64,000 bases of DNA from JAGWRA01 sp035534615 (GTDB lineage: Bacteria > Acidobacteriota > Vicinamibacteria > Vicinamibacterales > CAVVIG01). The stretch is from NCBI GenBank assembly GCA_035534615.1, contig DATLRO010000080.1, forward strand, positions 31,933-95,932, read 5' to 3'. Under the pieces are notes generated by a model. That model worked only from the letters and a program-made list of their open reading frames with translations, was not told the origin of the DNA and made no database searches. Position 1 is the stretch's first letter. Each line of letters begins with the position of its first letter. Both the position numbers and the translations under genes were made by a program. Of this stretch, positions 10,041 to 18,783 are shown piece after piece.

Positions 10041-10133
10041 CGCAACAACCTCCGCCGGCCGGTCCGGGCCTCCGGTCCGGGCGTCCGTCCGGCCAGAAGG
10101 TCCGCTGGCACCGCCGGGCTGGACCGGTCCGCG

Positions 10134-10162
10134 TTGGCCGGGTCCCCGGCGTGCCGTACAAT
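10134..10162 (+). promoter_or_regulatory. Sigma-70 type promoter for the penicillin-binding protein gene
   Basis: TTGGCC (10134-10139) and TACAAT (10157-10162) are separated by 17 bp. This would give an mRNA leader of about 230 bases that includes the GGCGGC-TTC-GCCGCC hairpin and repeat copy C. Confidence 0.55.
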
Positions 10163-10239
10163 GGTGGGGAGACCCGATGCGGGCGGCTTCGCCGCCGGTC
10201 GCGATCCGGGGTGGCTCCCGCGCGCTTCGGGGTGACCCC

Positions 10240-10300
10240 ATTCAGCCGGCCGATTGTGCCGGTGACGCCCGGCATCGTCGTCGGCGTCGTGCTGGGCCCC
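10240..10300. repeat. Degenerate repeat, copy C (partner at 9980)
   Basis: Starts with the same CAGCCGGCCGATT 13-mer as copy B, 260 bp further on. It is preceded at 10222-10239 by GCGCTTCGGGGTGACCCC, which recurs with one change at 18784-18801 ahead of mobA. Confidence 0.5.
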
Positions 10301-10401
10301 AGGCCCCGGGGGGCCGGCGGCAGGGACAGGCGGGCCGCCCCGGCACCGGTGACATCGCGGCTTCCGCCTGCAGGAACATCTGACGGGGACGGGCTGAGCA
10401 C

Positions 10402-12717
10402 TTGACACACTACGCCATCCGGGTCGCGCGTCACGCAGGCATCGTGGCGTTGTTCGTCGTTGCGGCGCTGCTCGGCGTCACGAGCGGCGTGCTGTTCGCG
10501 TACGCGAGGGATCTGCCGGAGATCAAGGCGCTGGACCACTACGCGCCCGACACGATCACGCGTGTGTACGCGGGCGACGGGCAGGTGATCGGGGAATTCG
10601 CGACGCAGCACCGCGACATCATCGGCTACGACGACATCGCCCCGGTGCTCCGCGAGGCGATCGTGTCGGCCGAGGACGCCGATTTCTACCAGCATTTCGG
10701 CCTGAGCGTCTCCCGCATCGTCGTGACCGCCTTCAAGGATCTGATCGAGCGCCGCAAGGCGGCCGGGGCGAGCACGCTCACACAGCAGCTGGCGCGGAAC
10801 CTGTTCCTGACGCCGCAGAAGACGTGGGTGCGGAAGATCAAGGAAGCCATTCTCGCCGTCCAGCTGGAGAAGCGGTTCACGAAGCAGGAGATCCTGACGT
10901 TCTACTGCAACCAGATGTACTTCGGCCACGGCGCGTACGGGGTCGAAGACGCGTCGCGGTTCTATTTCGGCAAGCACGCCCGCGACCTGACCCTGGACGA
11001 GGCGGCGCTGCTCGCCGGGATCGTCCAGCTGCCCGAGCGGGAGAATCCGCTGACCGACCCGAAGTGGGCGCTGCAGCGGCGCAACTACGCGCTCCAGCGG
11101 ATGGCCGACGTCGGCTACATCACCGGGACGCAGGCGCGGGCGGCGGAGCGGAAGCCGATCGTGCTGCGGCAGGGCGCGCGGCAGCCGGATACGATCGCCC
11201 CGTACTTCGTGGAAGAGGTGCGGCAGTATCTCGAGCACGAGTACGGCGCCAAGCAGCTCTACCAGGGCGGGCTGTCGGTCTACACGTCGCTGAACGTGCG
11301 CCTGCAGGAGGCGGCCGACAAGGCGGTCGACCGCGGGGTGCGGGCGATCGACAAGCTCCACGGCTGGCGGCGTCCGACGAAGAACGTCCTGCACGACGGC
11401 AAGACGATCGACAGCTACCGCAACGCGCGCTGGCGGGAGCCGATGCAGCCGGGCGACATCGTGCCGGCGGTCGTCGCCGCGCTGGAGGGGCCGGGCCAGC
11501 GGAACGCGGCCGTCCGGATCGGACGGTATCACGCGGAGCTGACGCCGGCCGACTTCACCTGGACGCACCGCGCCGCGGCGGGCGCGCTGTTCAAGCCGGG
11601 CGACATCGTGCAGGTCGCGATCCGGCACGTGAACGACGCCGCCGGCACGATGACCGTCCGGCTCGATCAGACGCCGCACGTGCAGGGCGCGCTGCTCGCC
11701 ATCGACAACCACACGGGGCAGATCCTCGCCATGGTGGGCGGGGACAGCTTCGCGCGCAGCAAGTTCAACCGGGCGCTGCAGGCCTACCGCCAGCTCGGAT
11801 CGACGTTCAAGCCGATCATCTACACGGCCGCCATCGATCGCGGGTACACGCCCGTGTCGATCATCCAGGACACGCCGGTGTCGTATCCGCAGGGGCCGGA
11901 CCTGCCCGACTACGAGCCGCACGACTACGATCACCTGTTCGAGGGGCCGGTGACGCTGCGCCACGCGCTGGAGGACTCGCGCAACGTGCCGGCCGTCCGC
12001 ATGCTCAATCAGCTGACGCCGGCGGTCGTGTACCGCTACGCGAAGCGGTTCGGCTTCGAGGAGGACTTTCCGCCGTACCTGTCCGTGGCCCTCGGCGCGG
12101 CCGAGGCCACGCTGATGAACCTGACGAGCGCCTACACGGTGTTCCCCGATCAGGGGGTGCGGATGAAGCCCTACGAGATCCTGAAGGTCGAGGATCGCGA
12201 CGGGAACCTGCTCGAGCAGAACCGGCCGCAGCCGGTGGACGTGATCCGCGCCGACACGGCGTACATCATGACGAACCTGCTGCGCGGCGTCGTGCTGCGC
12301 GGCACGGCCGCCGCCGCCTCCAGCATCAACTGGCCGCTGGCGGGCAAGACCGGCACGGTGGACAAGAACACCGATGCCTGGTTCATCGGCTTCGACCCGG
12401 ACATCACGGTGGGCGTGTGGGTCGGCTACGACGAGAAGAAGTCGCTCGGCTCGAACGAGACGGGGGCGGTGGCCGCGCTGCCCATCTGGACGCAGGTCAT
12501 GCAGGCCTACATCGCCAGCCGTCCCGACCACGACAACCCGCCGCAGTTCCAGCCGCCCGGCGACATCGTCTTCATGTCGGTCGACAAGACGACCGGCGTC
12601 CCCGAGCCGCAGGGCACGCCCAACTCGATCACCGAGGCGTTCATCGCCGGCACCCAGCCCGGGGCCACCAACGTGCTGGCCTCGACCGCCGCCCTGCCGT
12701 CGGGATCGCACCGCTGA
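10402..12717 (+). CDS. Class A penicillin-binding protein (PBP1A-type transglycosylase/transpeptidase)
   Basis: 771 residues. A signal-anchor helix (about 12-35) is followed by a GT51 glycosyltransferase domain with catalytic Glu91 in the SAEDADFYQHFG segment, GASTLTQQL at 122-130 and the RKIKEAILAVQLE segment. The transpeptidase domain has the Ser467-x2-Lys470 motif (GSTFK), Ser526-x-Asn528 and KTG at 649-651. It polymerises and crosslinks peptidoglycan at the cell membrane. An OB-like insert lies between the two catalytic domains. The start is a TTG at 10402; the ribosome binding site is weak, but the anchor helix begins directly after it. It converges on prfB, with 15 bp between stop codons. 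The C-terminal tail is Ser/Ala/Pro-rich. Confidence 0.95.
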   Translation: MTHYAIRVARHAGIVALFVVAALLGVTSGVLFAYARDLPEIKALDHYAPDTITRVYAGDGQVIGEFATQHRDIIGYDDIAPVLREAIVSAEDADFYQHFGLSVSRIVVTAFKDLIERRKAAGASTLTQQLARNLFLTPQKTWVRKIKEAILAVQLEKRFTKQEILTFYCNQMYFGHGAYGVEDASRFYFGKHARDLTLDEAALLAGIVQLPERENPLTDPKWALQRRNYALQRMADVGYITGTQARAAERKPIVLRQGARQPDTIAPYFVEEVRQYLEHEYGAKQLYQGGLSVYTSLNVRLQEAADKAVDRGVRAIDKLHGWRRPTKNVLHDGKTIDSYRNARWREPMQPGDIVPAVVAALEGPGQRNAAVRIGRYHAELTPADFTWTHRAAAGALFKPGDIVQVAIRHVNDAAGTMTVRLDQTPHVQGALLAIDNHTGQILAMVGGDSFARSKFNRALQAYRQLGSTFKPIIYTAAIDRGYTPVSIIQDTPVSYPQGPDLPDYEPHDYDHLFEGPVTLRHALEDSRNVPAVRMLNQLTPAVVYRYAKRFGFEEDFPPYLSVALGAAEATLMNLTSAYTVFPDQGVRMKPYEILKVEDRDGNLLEQNRPQPVDVIRADTAYIMTNLLRGVVLRGTAAAASSINWPLAGKTGTVDKNTDAWFIGFDPDITVGVWVGYDEKKSLGSNETGAVAALPIWTQVMQAYIASRPDHDNPPQFQPPGDIVFMSVDKTTGVPEPQGTPNSITEAFIAGTQPGATNVLASTAALPSGSHR

Positions 12718-12732
12718 CCGCCGGCCGGCCGC

Positions 12733-13870
12733 TCAGTCTTCGTCCGCGGCTGCCGGCTGGCCGAGTGTCCCGCTCGCCTTCTTCATCAGATAGACGCGGA
12801 TGAACCGGTCGATGTCGCCGTCGAGCACGCGGTCGACGTCGCCCGCTTCCTCCTTGGTCCGGTGGTCCTTCACCAGCCGGTACGGGTGCAGCACGTAGCT
12901 CCGGATCTGGCTGCCGAAACCGATCTCCTTCTTCTCCCCGCCGATCTTGTCCAGCCGCGCTTCCTGCTCCTTCGTCTTCAGGTCGTACAGCCGGGCCTTC
13001 AGCACGCGCATGGCGGCGTCGCGGTTGCGGTGCTGCGATCGCTCGTTCTGGCAGGAGACGACGATCCCGGTCGGCAGATGCGTGAGGCGGACGGCGGAGT
13101 CGGTCACGTTCACGTGCTGGCCGCCGCGGCCGCTCGAACGGAACGTGTCGACCCGCAGATCCTTGTCGTCGATCTCCACGTCCACGTCCTCGGGCAGCTC
13201 GGGCCAGACGAAGACCGACGCGAACGACGTGTGCCGGCGCGCCGCCTGATCGAACGGCGACATCCGGACGAGCCGGTGGATGCCCGCCTCGGCCGACAGC
13301 AGGCCGTACGCGTAGTCCCCGCTCACGGTCATCGTCACGCTCTTGATGCCCGCCTCGTCGCCCGGCTGGTAGTCGATGACCTCGCGCTTGAAGCCATGCC
13401 GCTCGATCCAGCGCACGTACATGCGCCACAGCATCTCGGCCCAGTCCTGCGACTCGGTCCCGCCGGCGCCGGGATGGATCGTGAGGATGGCGTTCTTGCT
13501 GTCATGCTCGCCGCCGAGCATCTTCTTGATTTCGGCCGCCGCCACCATGGCGTCGAGTTCGTCGAGCCCGCGGGCGAGATCGACGGCGACGTCCTCGCCC
13601 TGCGCGGCCCACTCGATCAGCACGGCCAGATCCTCGGTCCGCTGGCGGAGCGCGTCGATCGCCTCCTGCTCCTGTTCGAGCCGGCGGCGCCGCTGCAGCA
13701 CCTTCTGCGCGTCGGCCTGGTTCTTCCAGAAATCAGGCGCGGCGGCGCGCGCCTCGAGGGCGGTCAGTTCGTCGGCAGGGTGTGAGGCCTCAAAGATAGC
13801 TCCGCAGGTCGGCGGAGCGTTTGGCGAGGTCCTGGTAGCGGCGGCTCAGTTCGTCGTTCGCGAGTGCCAT
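12733..13870 (-). CDS. prfB: Peptide chain release factor 2, with programmed +1 frameshift
   Basis: RF2 recognises UGA and UAA and releases the finished protein. The gene is read in two frames. Translation starts at the ATG at 13868-13870, runs 26 codons ending in RSYL, then meets UGA at 13790-13792. A +1 shift at CTT-TGA continues into EASHPADELTALEARAAAPDFW and the main frame. The product is about 378 residues. The release motif GGQ is present (SGRGGQHVNV) and the SPF anticodon-like tripeptide is visible (MSPFDQAAR). A GGAG element lies just upstream of CTT, as in other prfB frameshift sites. It is 72 bp downstream of lnt on the same strand. Confidence 0.95.
13788..13803 (-). promoter_or_regulatory. 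prfB programmed frameshift site
   Basis: On the reverse strand the order is GGAG, C, TAT, CTT, TGA, G. This matches the known RF2 autoregulation signal: an internal Shine-Dalgarno-like GGAG, the slippery CUU codon and the in-frame UGA. When RF2 is scarce, slow termination lets ribosomes slip +1 and make more RF2. Confidence 0.92.
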
Positions 13871-13942
13871 ATGGGTGCCTTTGTCCCTGTCACAGGCGGG
13901 GCGCATCGCCCCGCGGTCATGGTGCCGATCCGACGCCCCGCC

Positions 13943-15511
13943 TCACCGGCCGGCGGCCACGGCCCGCTGGCGCCCCGGCCCGGCCGGCGTCCGGCGCCGC
14001 GAGGCGGCGAGGGCCAGCAGCGCCGCCAGCGTCACGGCGGCGCAGAGATAGGCGAACAGGTCGCCGATCCGCGCGTAGACGGTCTCGTCGGTCAGAAACC
14101 GGACGGTGCCGACCATGGCCAGCGGCCTGAACAGGTGCGACCGCCCGAGCACGCGGCCGTACGGATCCACGATGCCGCTGATGCCGGTGTTCGCCGCCCG
14201 GGCCAGGTAGCGCCCTTCCTCGATCGCCCGGAGCGAGGCCTGCTCGAAATGCTGATAGGGCGCCGACGACCGGCCGAACCAGGCGTCGTTCGTGATCGTG
14301 GTCAGCAGCTGGCTGCCTTCGAGCACGAACCGCCGGACGAGCTCAGGATACACAATCTCGTAGCAGATCGCCGTGCTGACCGGATGGCCGTCCACCATCA
14401 GCAGCCTGGCGGTATGGCCGGGCGAGAAATCGGAGACCGCCCGCACCAGCGGCGACGCGAAGAAGAACAGCGACTTCAGCGGCACGTACTCCCCGAACGG
14501 CACCAGGTGCATCTTGCGGTACACCGCCCCTGTCGTCCCGTCCGGGTTCACGACAATCGCGGCGTTGTAGTACCGCGGCGGCGTGCCGGCGCCGATGTTG
14601 TCGCTGCCGATCAGCAGCGTGACATGCGAGGAGACGGCGAGCTGCCGGAGCTGCTCGGTGCCGGACGGATCCTCCCCGAACACGAACGGCGTCGACGCCT
14701 CCGGCCACATGATGAACCGGGCGCCGTGCGCGGCGGCCGTGCGGCTGAGCCGCAGGTAGTCCTGGAAGACCGCCCCGTTGCGCGCCGAGTCCCATTTCTC
14801 GTCCTGCGGCACGTCGCCCTGCACCAGCCCCACGCGCAGGCTCGTGCCCTCTCGCGTCAGCCGGCCGTCGGCGATTCGCAGGCTGCCCCAGATCGTGACG
14901 CTCACCAGGCAGGCGGCGGCAATCGCCGCCGGCACGAACCGGGACCGCCCGCGCGCGACAACGATGTAGGCGCCGGCGGCGCTGACGATCGCCACCAGCC
15001 CGGACAGCCCGTACACGCCGAAGAGGCTGGCGAGCTGCGCGACCGGCAGGACGGGCACCTGGCTGTAGCCCAGCAGCACCCACGGGAACCCGGTGAACAG
15101 CCGCGCGCGCCCGAGCTCCGAGGTGACCCAGATCGCCGGCGCGACGAGCAGGCCGGCCGGTCCAGCCCGTCGCACGACGGCCGCGGTCACCAGGGCGAAC
15201 AGCGCCGGGTACAGCGCCAGATAGGCGACGAACAGGATGTTGACCAGAACGGCGACCACGAACGGCAGCCCGCCGTAGGTGGCCATCACGGCCGTGACCC
15301 AGTACAGCGTGCCGGCGAAGTAGACCGCGCCGGTCGTCAGGCCCAGGCCGAACGCGCGGCTCGCCCGCGGCGCGACGCCTCGTCCCCACAGTCCGCCGCC
15401 GAGCGCCACCAGGAGCGGCAGCAGCGCGACCCAGGCGAAGACGGGGTGGCCGTAGCGCGGGAAGCTGAGCGCGAGCAGGGCGCCCGAGAAGATCGCTAGC
15501 GGGTAATCCAG
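13943..15511 (-). CDS. lnt: Apolipoprotein N-acyltransferase
   Basis: About 522 residues. Lnt adds the third acyl chain to lipoproteins in the inner membrane. The N-terminal half has six or so membrane helices, and the C-terminal nitrilase domain shows the catalytic Glu (WPEASTPF), Lys (YRKMHLVPFGEY) and Cys (AICYEIVYP). The first ATG/GTG/TTG in frame is a GTG at 15409, but conserved family sequence (DYPLAIFSGALLALSFPR, then GHPVFAWVALLPLL) continues upstream to about 15508. I therefore extend it to a CTG at 15511, overlapping the SPOR gene by 16 bp. The true start is uncertain. Its presence implies a Gram-negative envelope with lipoproteins. Confidence 0.88.
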   Translation of the reverse strand: MDYPLAIFSGALLALSFPRYGHPVFAWVALLPLLVALGGGLWGRGVAPRASRAFGLGLTTGAVYFAGTLYWVTAVMATYGGLPFVVAVLVNILFVAYLALYPALFALVTAAVVRRAGPAGLLVAPAIWVTSELGRARLFTGFPWVLLGYSQVPVLPVAQLASLFGVYGLSGLVAIVSAAGAYIVVARGRSRFVPAAIAAACLVSVTIWGSLRIADGRLTREGTSLRVGLVQGDVPQDEKWDSARNGAVFQDYLRLSRTAAAHGARFIMWPEASTPFVFGEDPSGTEQLRQLAVSSHVTLLIGSDNIGAGTPPRYYNAAIVVNPDGTTGAVYRKMHLVPFGEYVPLKSLFFFASPLVRAVSDFSPGHTARLLMVDGHPVSTAICYEIVYPELVRRFVLEGSQLLTTITNDAWFGRSSAPYQHFEQASLRAIEEGRYLARAANTGISGIVDPYGRVLGRSHLFRPLAMVGTVRFLTDETVYARIGDLFAYLCAAVTLAALLALAASRRRTPAGPGRQRAVAAGR

Positions 15512-16218
15512 GGCTTGAACTGTTCTTCTTTCTCGAGGCGGATGGCCATCACCTGGGCCTCGCGGCGCGTCCGGAATTTCCCGACCCGCACGCGAAAGAC
15601 CGCCGGCCGGCCACCGGCCGGCTCGACCACATACGCCCGATAACCTTTGTCCACCAGACGCCTGGCGACCGCATCCGCTTCGCGGCGATCGCGGAGCGCC
15701 GCCACCTGGACCGCGTACCCCGGCCCGGCGGGCGGCGCCAGCGTGGCCTCGGCCTCCCGCGCGTCGCGCGCCTGCCGCGCCACAGCGGCCGCGGGGACCC
15801 GCGCCGCCGCCCGATCAGCCGTCGCCACCCGGGTCTGCGCCCGCGCCGCCGGCGCGGGCGGCACGGCCGCAGGGGCCGGCCGGGCCGGCTTCAGGGTGTC
15901 CGGCGGCGGATTCCTGGAGTCGAGTCGCCGGTAATACGTCAGCTGATCGTTGGTCGAGGCCTTGGGGATGGGCGCCGTCACCGGCACGTCCGGCGTCGCC
16001 ACGTGGTCCGCCGGATCGCCGGCCGGCGCCGCCAATCCGCCCGTGGCACCCATCGTGGCCGCCGCTTCGGTGGCCGCCGGCTCAGCCTGCGCCCGCACGC
16101 CGCGACCCACGAGGACGCCGCAGAGGAAGATCACGACGGAGACCACCGTCGCCGCCATGAACAGGAAGACCAGCTGCTTCCCGTTCAACTGGATTTCGCG
16201 AAACTGTTCGTCGCTCAT
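15496..16218 (-). CDS. SPOR-domain inner-membrane protein
   Basis: 240 residues. A short cytoplasmic N-terminus is followed by one membrane helix (about 16-40), a long Ala/Pro-rich periplasmic linker and a C-terminal SPOR domain (about 165-240: YAVQVAALRDRREADAVA, then AYVVEP and FRVRVGKFRTRREAQ). SPOR domains bind denuded glycan strands at the division septum, so this is likely a divisome-associated protein of the FtsN/DamX/DedD kind. Its last codons overlap the start of lnt, suggesting translational coupling. The ATG at 16218 immediately precedes the short cytoplasmic tail. Confidence 0.88.
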   Translation of the reverse strand: MSDEQFREIQLNGKQLVFLFMAATVVSVVIFLCGVLVGRGVRAQAEPAATEAAATMGATGGLAAPAGDPADHVATPDVPVTAPIPKASTNDQLTYYRRLDSRNPPPDTLKPARPAPAAVPPAPAARAQTRVATADRAAARVPAAAVARQARDAREAEATLAPPAGPGYAVQVAALRDRREADAVARRLVDKGYRAYVVEPAGGRPAVFRVRVGKFRTRREAQVMAIRLEKEEQFKPWITR

Positions 16219-16437
16219 TTCAAATCCAGCCCGGCCGCCCGGGCGCGCAGCAGAGGCAGCCGCTCAATCGGTTGCGGACGTCTCAGCGTCGATTTTAACA
16301 CGGTTCGTCCGCTCGTCCCGGGCATCACGGGTCCTCATTGGTACGATATCGGGCGGACGATCGCCAGCCTGTATCGCCCGTCCGGACGCGCCATCGGCAG
16401 GACCGACCGACGCGCGGCCGGCGACGCGGCGTAGGGG

Positions 16438-18135
16438 TCAGCGCCCGTGGGGCACGGCCGCCTCGGCACGAGCGCCGCCGACGCGGGCCGCAGCGGAGCC
16501 GGCGGGCGCCGTCTGCTGCAGAATGTGACGTGCCTCGTCCGCGCCCGGATTGAGCGCCAGCGCCCGGGCCGCCTCGGCACGCGCCGCCTTCGGATCGGCC
16601 GCCTGCAGGTACGCCTCGGCCAGCGCGAGATGGGCCGCGGCGGTCTCCCGGCTCCAGAGCGAGATCTTCAGGACGTCGATCGCCTGCTGCGTGCGCTTCT
16701 CACGCAGGTCGATCCGCCCCAGCAGCAGCTGCGCGGCGGCATCATAGGGCGACAGGAACAGGCAGCGCTTCAGCGCGGCCGTGGCCGCCCGGTCGTCCTG
16801 CTGCCGGGTCAGCCGGCGCGCCCGCGCCAGATAGAACGCCGCCAGCGATTTCTGGTTCCGCTGCTCGCTCTCGACGATGACGTCCTCCACGCCGAGAGGA
16901 CCGTCGAGCGCGGTGGCCAGCCGTTCCAGGCCGGCGGGCACCCGATCCATGCCGGCCGCCGCGTACCGCGACGACAGCTGTCGGGCCAGCGCCCGCTCCC
17001 GATCGGCCTCGAGCGAATCGCCCGACGCGGCGAGCGCGACGCCGAGCACGAAATGCGCGGCGCCGTCGGTCGGATTGCGCCGGACGGCCTCGCGAAGCCA
17101 GTAGATGGCCGCCCGCGCATTGTGCTGCAGCCAGTAGCTGTACCCGAGGTTGAAGAAGTAGTCTGCGGCGTCGGGATCGGCCTGCGTCGCCTTCGCGAAA
17201 TCATCGGCGGCCCGGCGGCTCGCGTCGGCGCCGCCGCGCCGCAGCTCGACGACGCCGAGATCGTTGAACACGGCCGCGGTCGGATGCGCCGCCGCGAGCT
17301 GCGACAGCGCCGTCGACGCCTCATCCCAGCGCTTGAGATGAATGAGCGACAGGGCGGCGCGGAAGCGGGCCCGTGCCGCCTCGGGCGACGCGGCCGGCAC
17401 GGCGTTGACCGCGGCCAGCGCCGCCTCGTCGTTGCCCTGCTCGCTGAACACCCTCCACAGCGCGAGATGGGCGCGATCGAGCGAGGGATCGAGGGCCATG
17501 GACGACCGCAGGTAGCGGATCTGCGTCTCCGGGTTCTCCGCCAGCAGCCCCTTGACGTAGTCCTCGAACGCCACGAGCGGCGGATGCCGGTCGGCCAGCT
17601 GCTGCACGGTCAGCGAGGCCTGCGGCACCAGCCGGCGCGCCAGACGGCCGAACAGCGGGAAGATCTCCCGCAGCGGCGCCCGCTCGACGACCGTCGGGTC
17701 CATCCGTCCCGCCGCCAGGCGGATCCGCCGGATGCGCGCCACGAGCTGGTCGCCGCCCGGCCCGGTCTCCAGCGACAGGCCGCCGAGGACGACCTGCGTC
17801 GCGTCGACCAGCCGTGCGATCCGGATGGCCGTCGCGTCGGTGATCTGGACGTCCGTGGGAATCTGCAGCCGGTCGAACGCGCGGCGCCGGTCTTCGCGGG
17901 TGACCGCCTGCAGCCCCAGGCGGTTCAGGTCGTCGGTCAGCAGCACCGCCGCCGCTTCGGTCAGCCAGTAGATCCGTCCGATGTGATGCGCGTCGGCGAA
18001 CGGCAGCACCAGGACGCGCGGCCGGGCGGGCGCGGCCACGGCCCGGGACGGCCACGCGCCGCCGGCGGCCAGCGCCAGCGCCGCGAGGAGGCCGAGCGCG
18101 CGCCATCGGCGGCGGGCCGACCGCGTCTCCGTCAT
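16438..18135 (-). CDS. Secreted TPR protein with TolB/CsgG-like N-terminal domain
   Basis: 565 residues. A signal peptide (MTETRSARRRWR, then a hydrophobic stretch to about 38) precedes a domain starting PRVLVLPFADAH, with a helix of LLTDDLNRLGL. That fold pattern resembles the TolB N-terminal or CsgG/FlgO-type domain that seeds multiprotein envelope assemblies. From about 225 onward the protein consists of TPR helices (for example DLGVVELRRGG, YFFNLGYSYWLQ, HFVLGVALAASG and HLALAEAYLQA). No enzyme motif is seen. The start ATG at 18135 overlaps the stop of the V4R-like gene in an ATGA, so the two are translationally coupled. A periplasmic scaffold function is inferred. Confidence 0.75.
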   Translation of the reverse strand: MTETRSARRRWRALGLLAALALAAGGAWPSRAVAAPARPRVLVLPFADAHHIGRIYWLTEAAAVLLTDDLNRLGLQAVTREDRRRAFDRLQIPTDVQITDATAIRIARLVDATQVVLGGLSLETGPGGDQLVARIRRIRLAAGRMDPTVVERAPLREIFPLFGRLARRLVPQASLTVQQLADRHPPLVAFEDYVKGLLAENPETQIRYLRSSMALDPSLDRAHLALWRVFSEQGNDEAALAAVNAVPAASPEAARARFRAALSLIHLKRWDEASTALSQLAAAHPTAAVFNDLGVVELRRGGADASRRAADDFAKATQADPDAADYFFNLGYSYWLQHNARAAIYWLREAVRRNPTDGAAHFVLGVALAASGDSLEADRERALARQLSSRYAAAGMDRVPAGLERLATALDGPLGVEDVIVESEQRNQKSLAAFYLARARRLTRQQDDRAATAALKRCLFLSPYDAAAQLLLGRIDLREKRTQQAIDVLKISLWSRETAAAHLALAEAYLQAADPKAARAEAARALALNPGADEARHILQQTAPAGSAAARVGGARAEAAVPHGR

Positions 18136-18737
18136 GCCGCCACCACGGACGGAGGCGTCCGGGTGCGTGATCCCTTGACGTTCACGGCGAGCACGCAGTC
18201 GGCCTGGCCGGCGCCCCGGCAGGTGGCCACGGCCACCTCGGCGTCGACGTCGTACAGCTCGAGCAGCCGCTGCGCGGCCGCCGCATAGAACCCGCACAGC
18301 GGGTACGACACGCTCGTCCGGACGTCGCAGAAGAGCGAATGACTGAGCTCGATACTGGTGGTGCCGCGGCTGCGCCGGATGACGGCCCGGCTCCTGGCCG
18401 ATCCGCTCCGGACGAGATGCCGCGCCAGCCGCAGCGCCCGCCGCGTCCGGACGCGCGCGGGCATCATGGCGGTGAGGCGGCGGTGGGTCGCCGAATGCGG
18501 ATCGACCGTCCACCCGGCCGCCACGGCGCCCGCCCGATTCATGACCGGCCCGTAGGCGTCGCCTTCGAGGCGCAGGAAGCTCAGCACCGCCTGCAGCTGC
18601 GCGACACCGACGGTGCCGCCCCGCAGTCCCTGGGCGCTGAGCCAGTTCTCGTAGAACTCCAGCCGCGACGGCAGGGTGTCGGCAATCGCCTGATGCAGGC
18701 TCGCCACGACGATGCGCCCAATACCCGCTTCACTCAT
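18132..18737 (-). CDS. V4R-like cysteine-containing sensor protein
   Basis: 201 residues, no signal peptide. The C-terminal third (about 130-190) has the layout of a V4R (4-vinyl reductase-type) ligand-binding domain: Cys148 in PLCGFYAAA, then a helix, then ATCRGAGQADC with Cys173 and Cys181 followed by a hydrophobic strand. Cys137 is an additional cysteine. Such domains bind small hydrophobic ligands or metals in signalling proteins. The N-terminal half is helical. I assign the fold from pattern only, so another family is possible. The gene overlaps the TPR gene by four bases and probably acts with it. Confidence 0.55.
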   Translation of the reverse strand: MSEAGIGRIVVASLHQAIADTLPSRLEFYENWLSAQGLRGGTVGVAQLQAVLSFLRLEGDAYGPVMNRAGAVAAGWTVDPHSATHRRLTAMMPARVRTRRALRLARHLVRSGSARSRAVIRRSRGTTSIELSHSLFCDVRTSVSYPLCGFYAAAAQRLLELYDVDAEVAVATCRGAGQADCVLAVNVKGSRTRTPPSVVAA

Positions 18738-18783
18738 TTTCTGATAACGTAACCTGCGGCAGGCTCCGGCGGCCAGCCCTGAG

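Larger units (their letters stand above)
9548..10401. other. Gene-free region between dnaK and a penicillin-binding protein gene
   Basis: 854 bases with no convincing gene on either strand. The open frames here are Arg/Pro/Gly-rich, shift between frames and match nothing I recognise. The 9548-9720 part is AT-rich and holds the dnaK promoter. The 9720-10400 part is GC-rich and holds imperfect repeated blocks about 260 bp apart, a GGCGGC-TTC-GCCGCC hairpin at 10182-10196 and a plausible promoter at 10134-10162 for the plus-strand gene. It may be a long mRNA leader or decayed sequence. Confidence 0.6.

Noticed and set aside
9715..10405. Open frames on both strands between dnaK and the penicillin-binding protein gene
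   Set aside because: They are Arg/Pro/Gly-rich, overlap each other in several frames, lack ribosome binding sites and show no recognisable protein. I treat the region as non-coding with degenerate repeats.
9994..12711. A 905-codon open frame antisense to the penicillin-binding protein gene
   Set aside because: Same reason: shadow of the class A PBP, with no recognisable domain and an unlikely composition.
13376..15499. A 707-codon plus-strand open frame over prfB and lnt
   Set aside because: It is antisense to two well-supported genes and reads as low-complexity Arg/Pro/Ala/His.
16219..16437. A tRNA or small RNA gene in the spacer downstream of the TPR gene
   Set aside because: No cloverleaf with a TTCGA-x2-CC loop was found, and no clear promoter and terminator pair.
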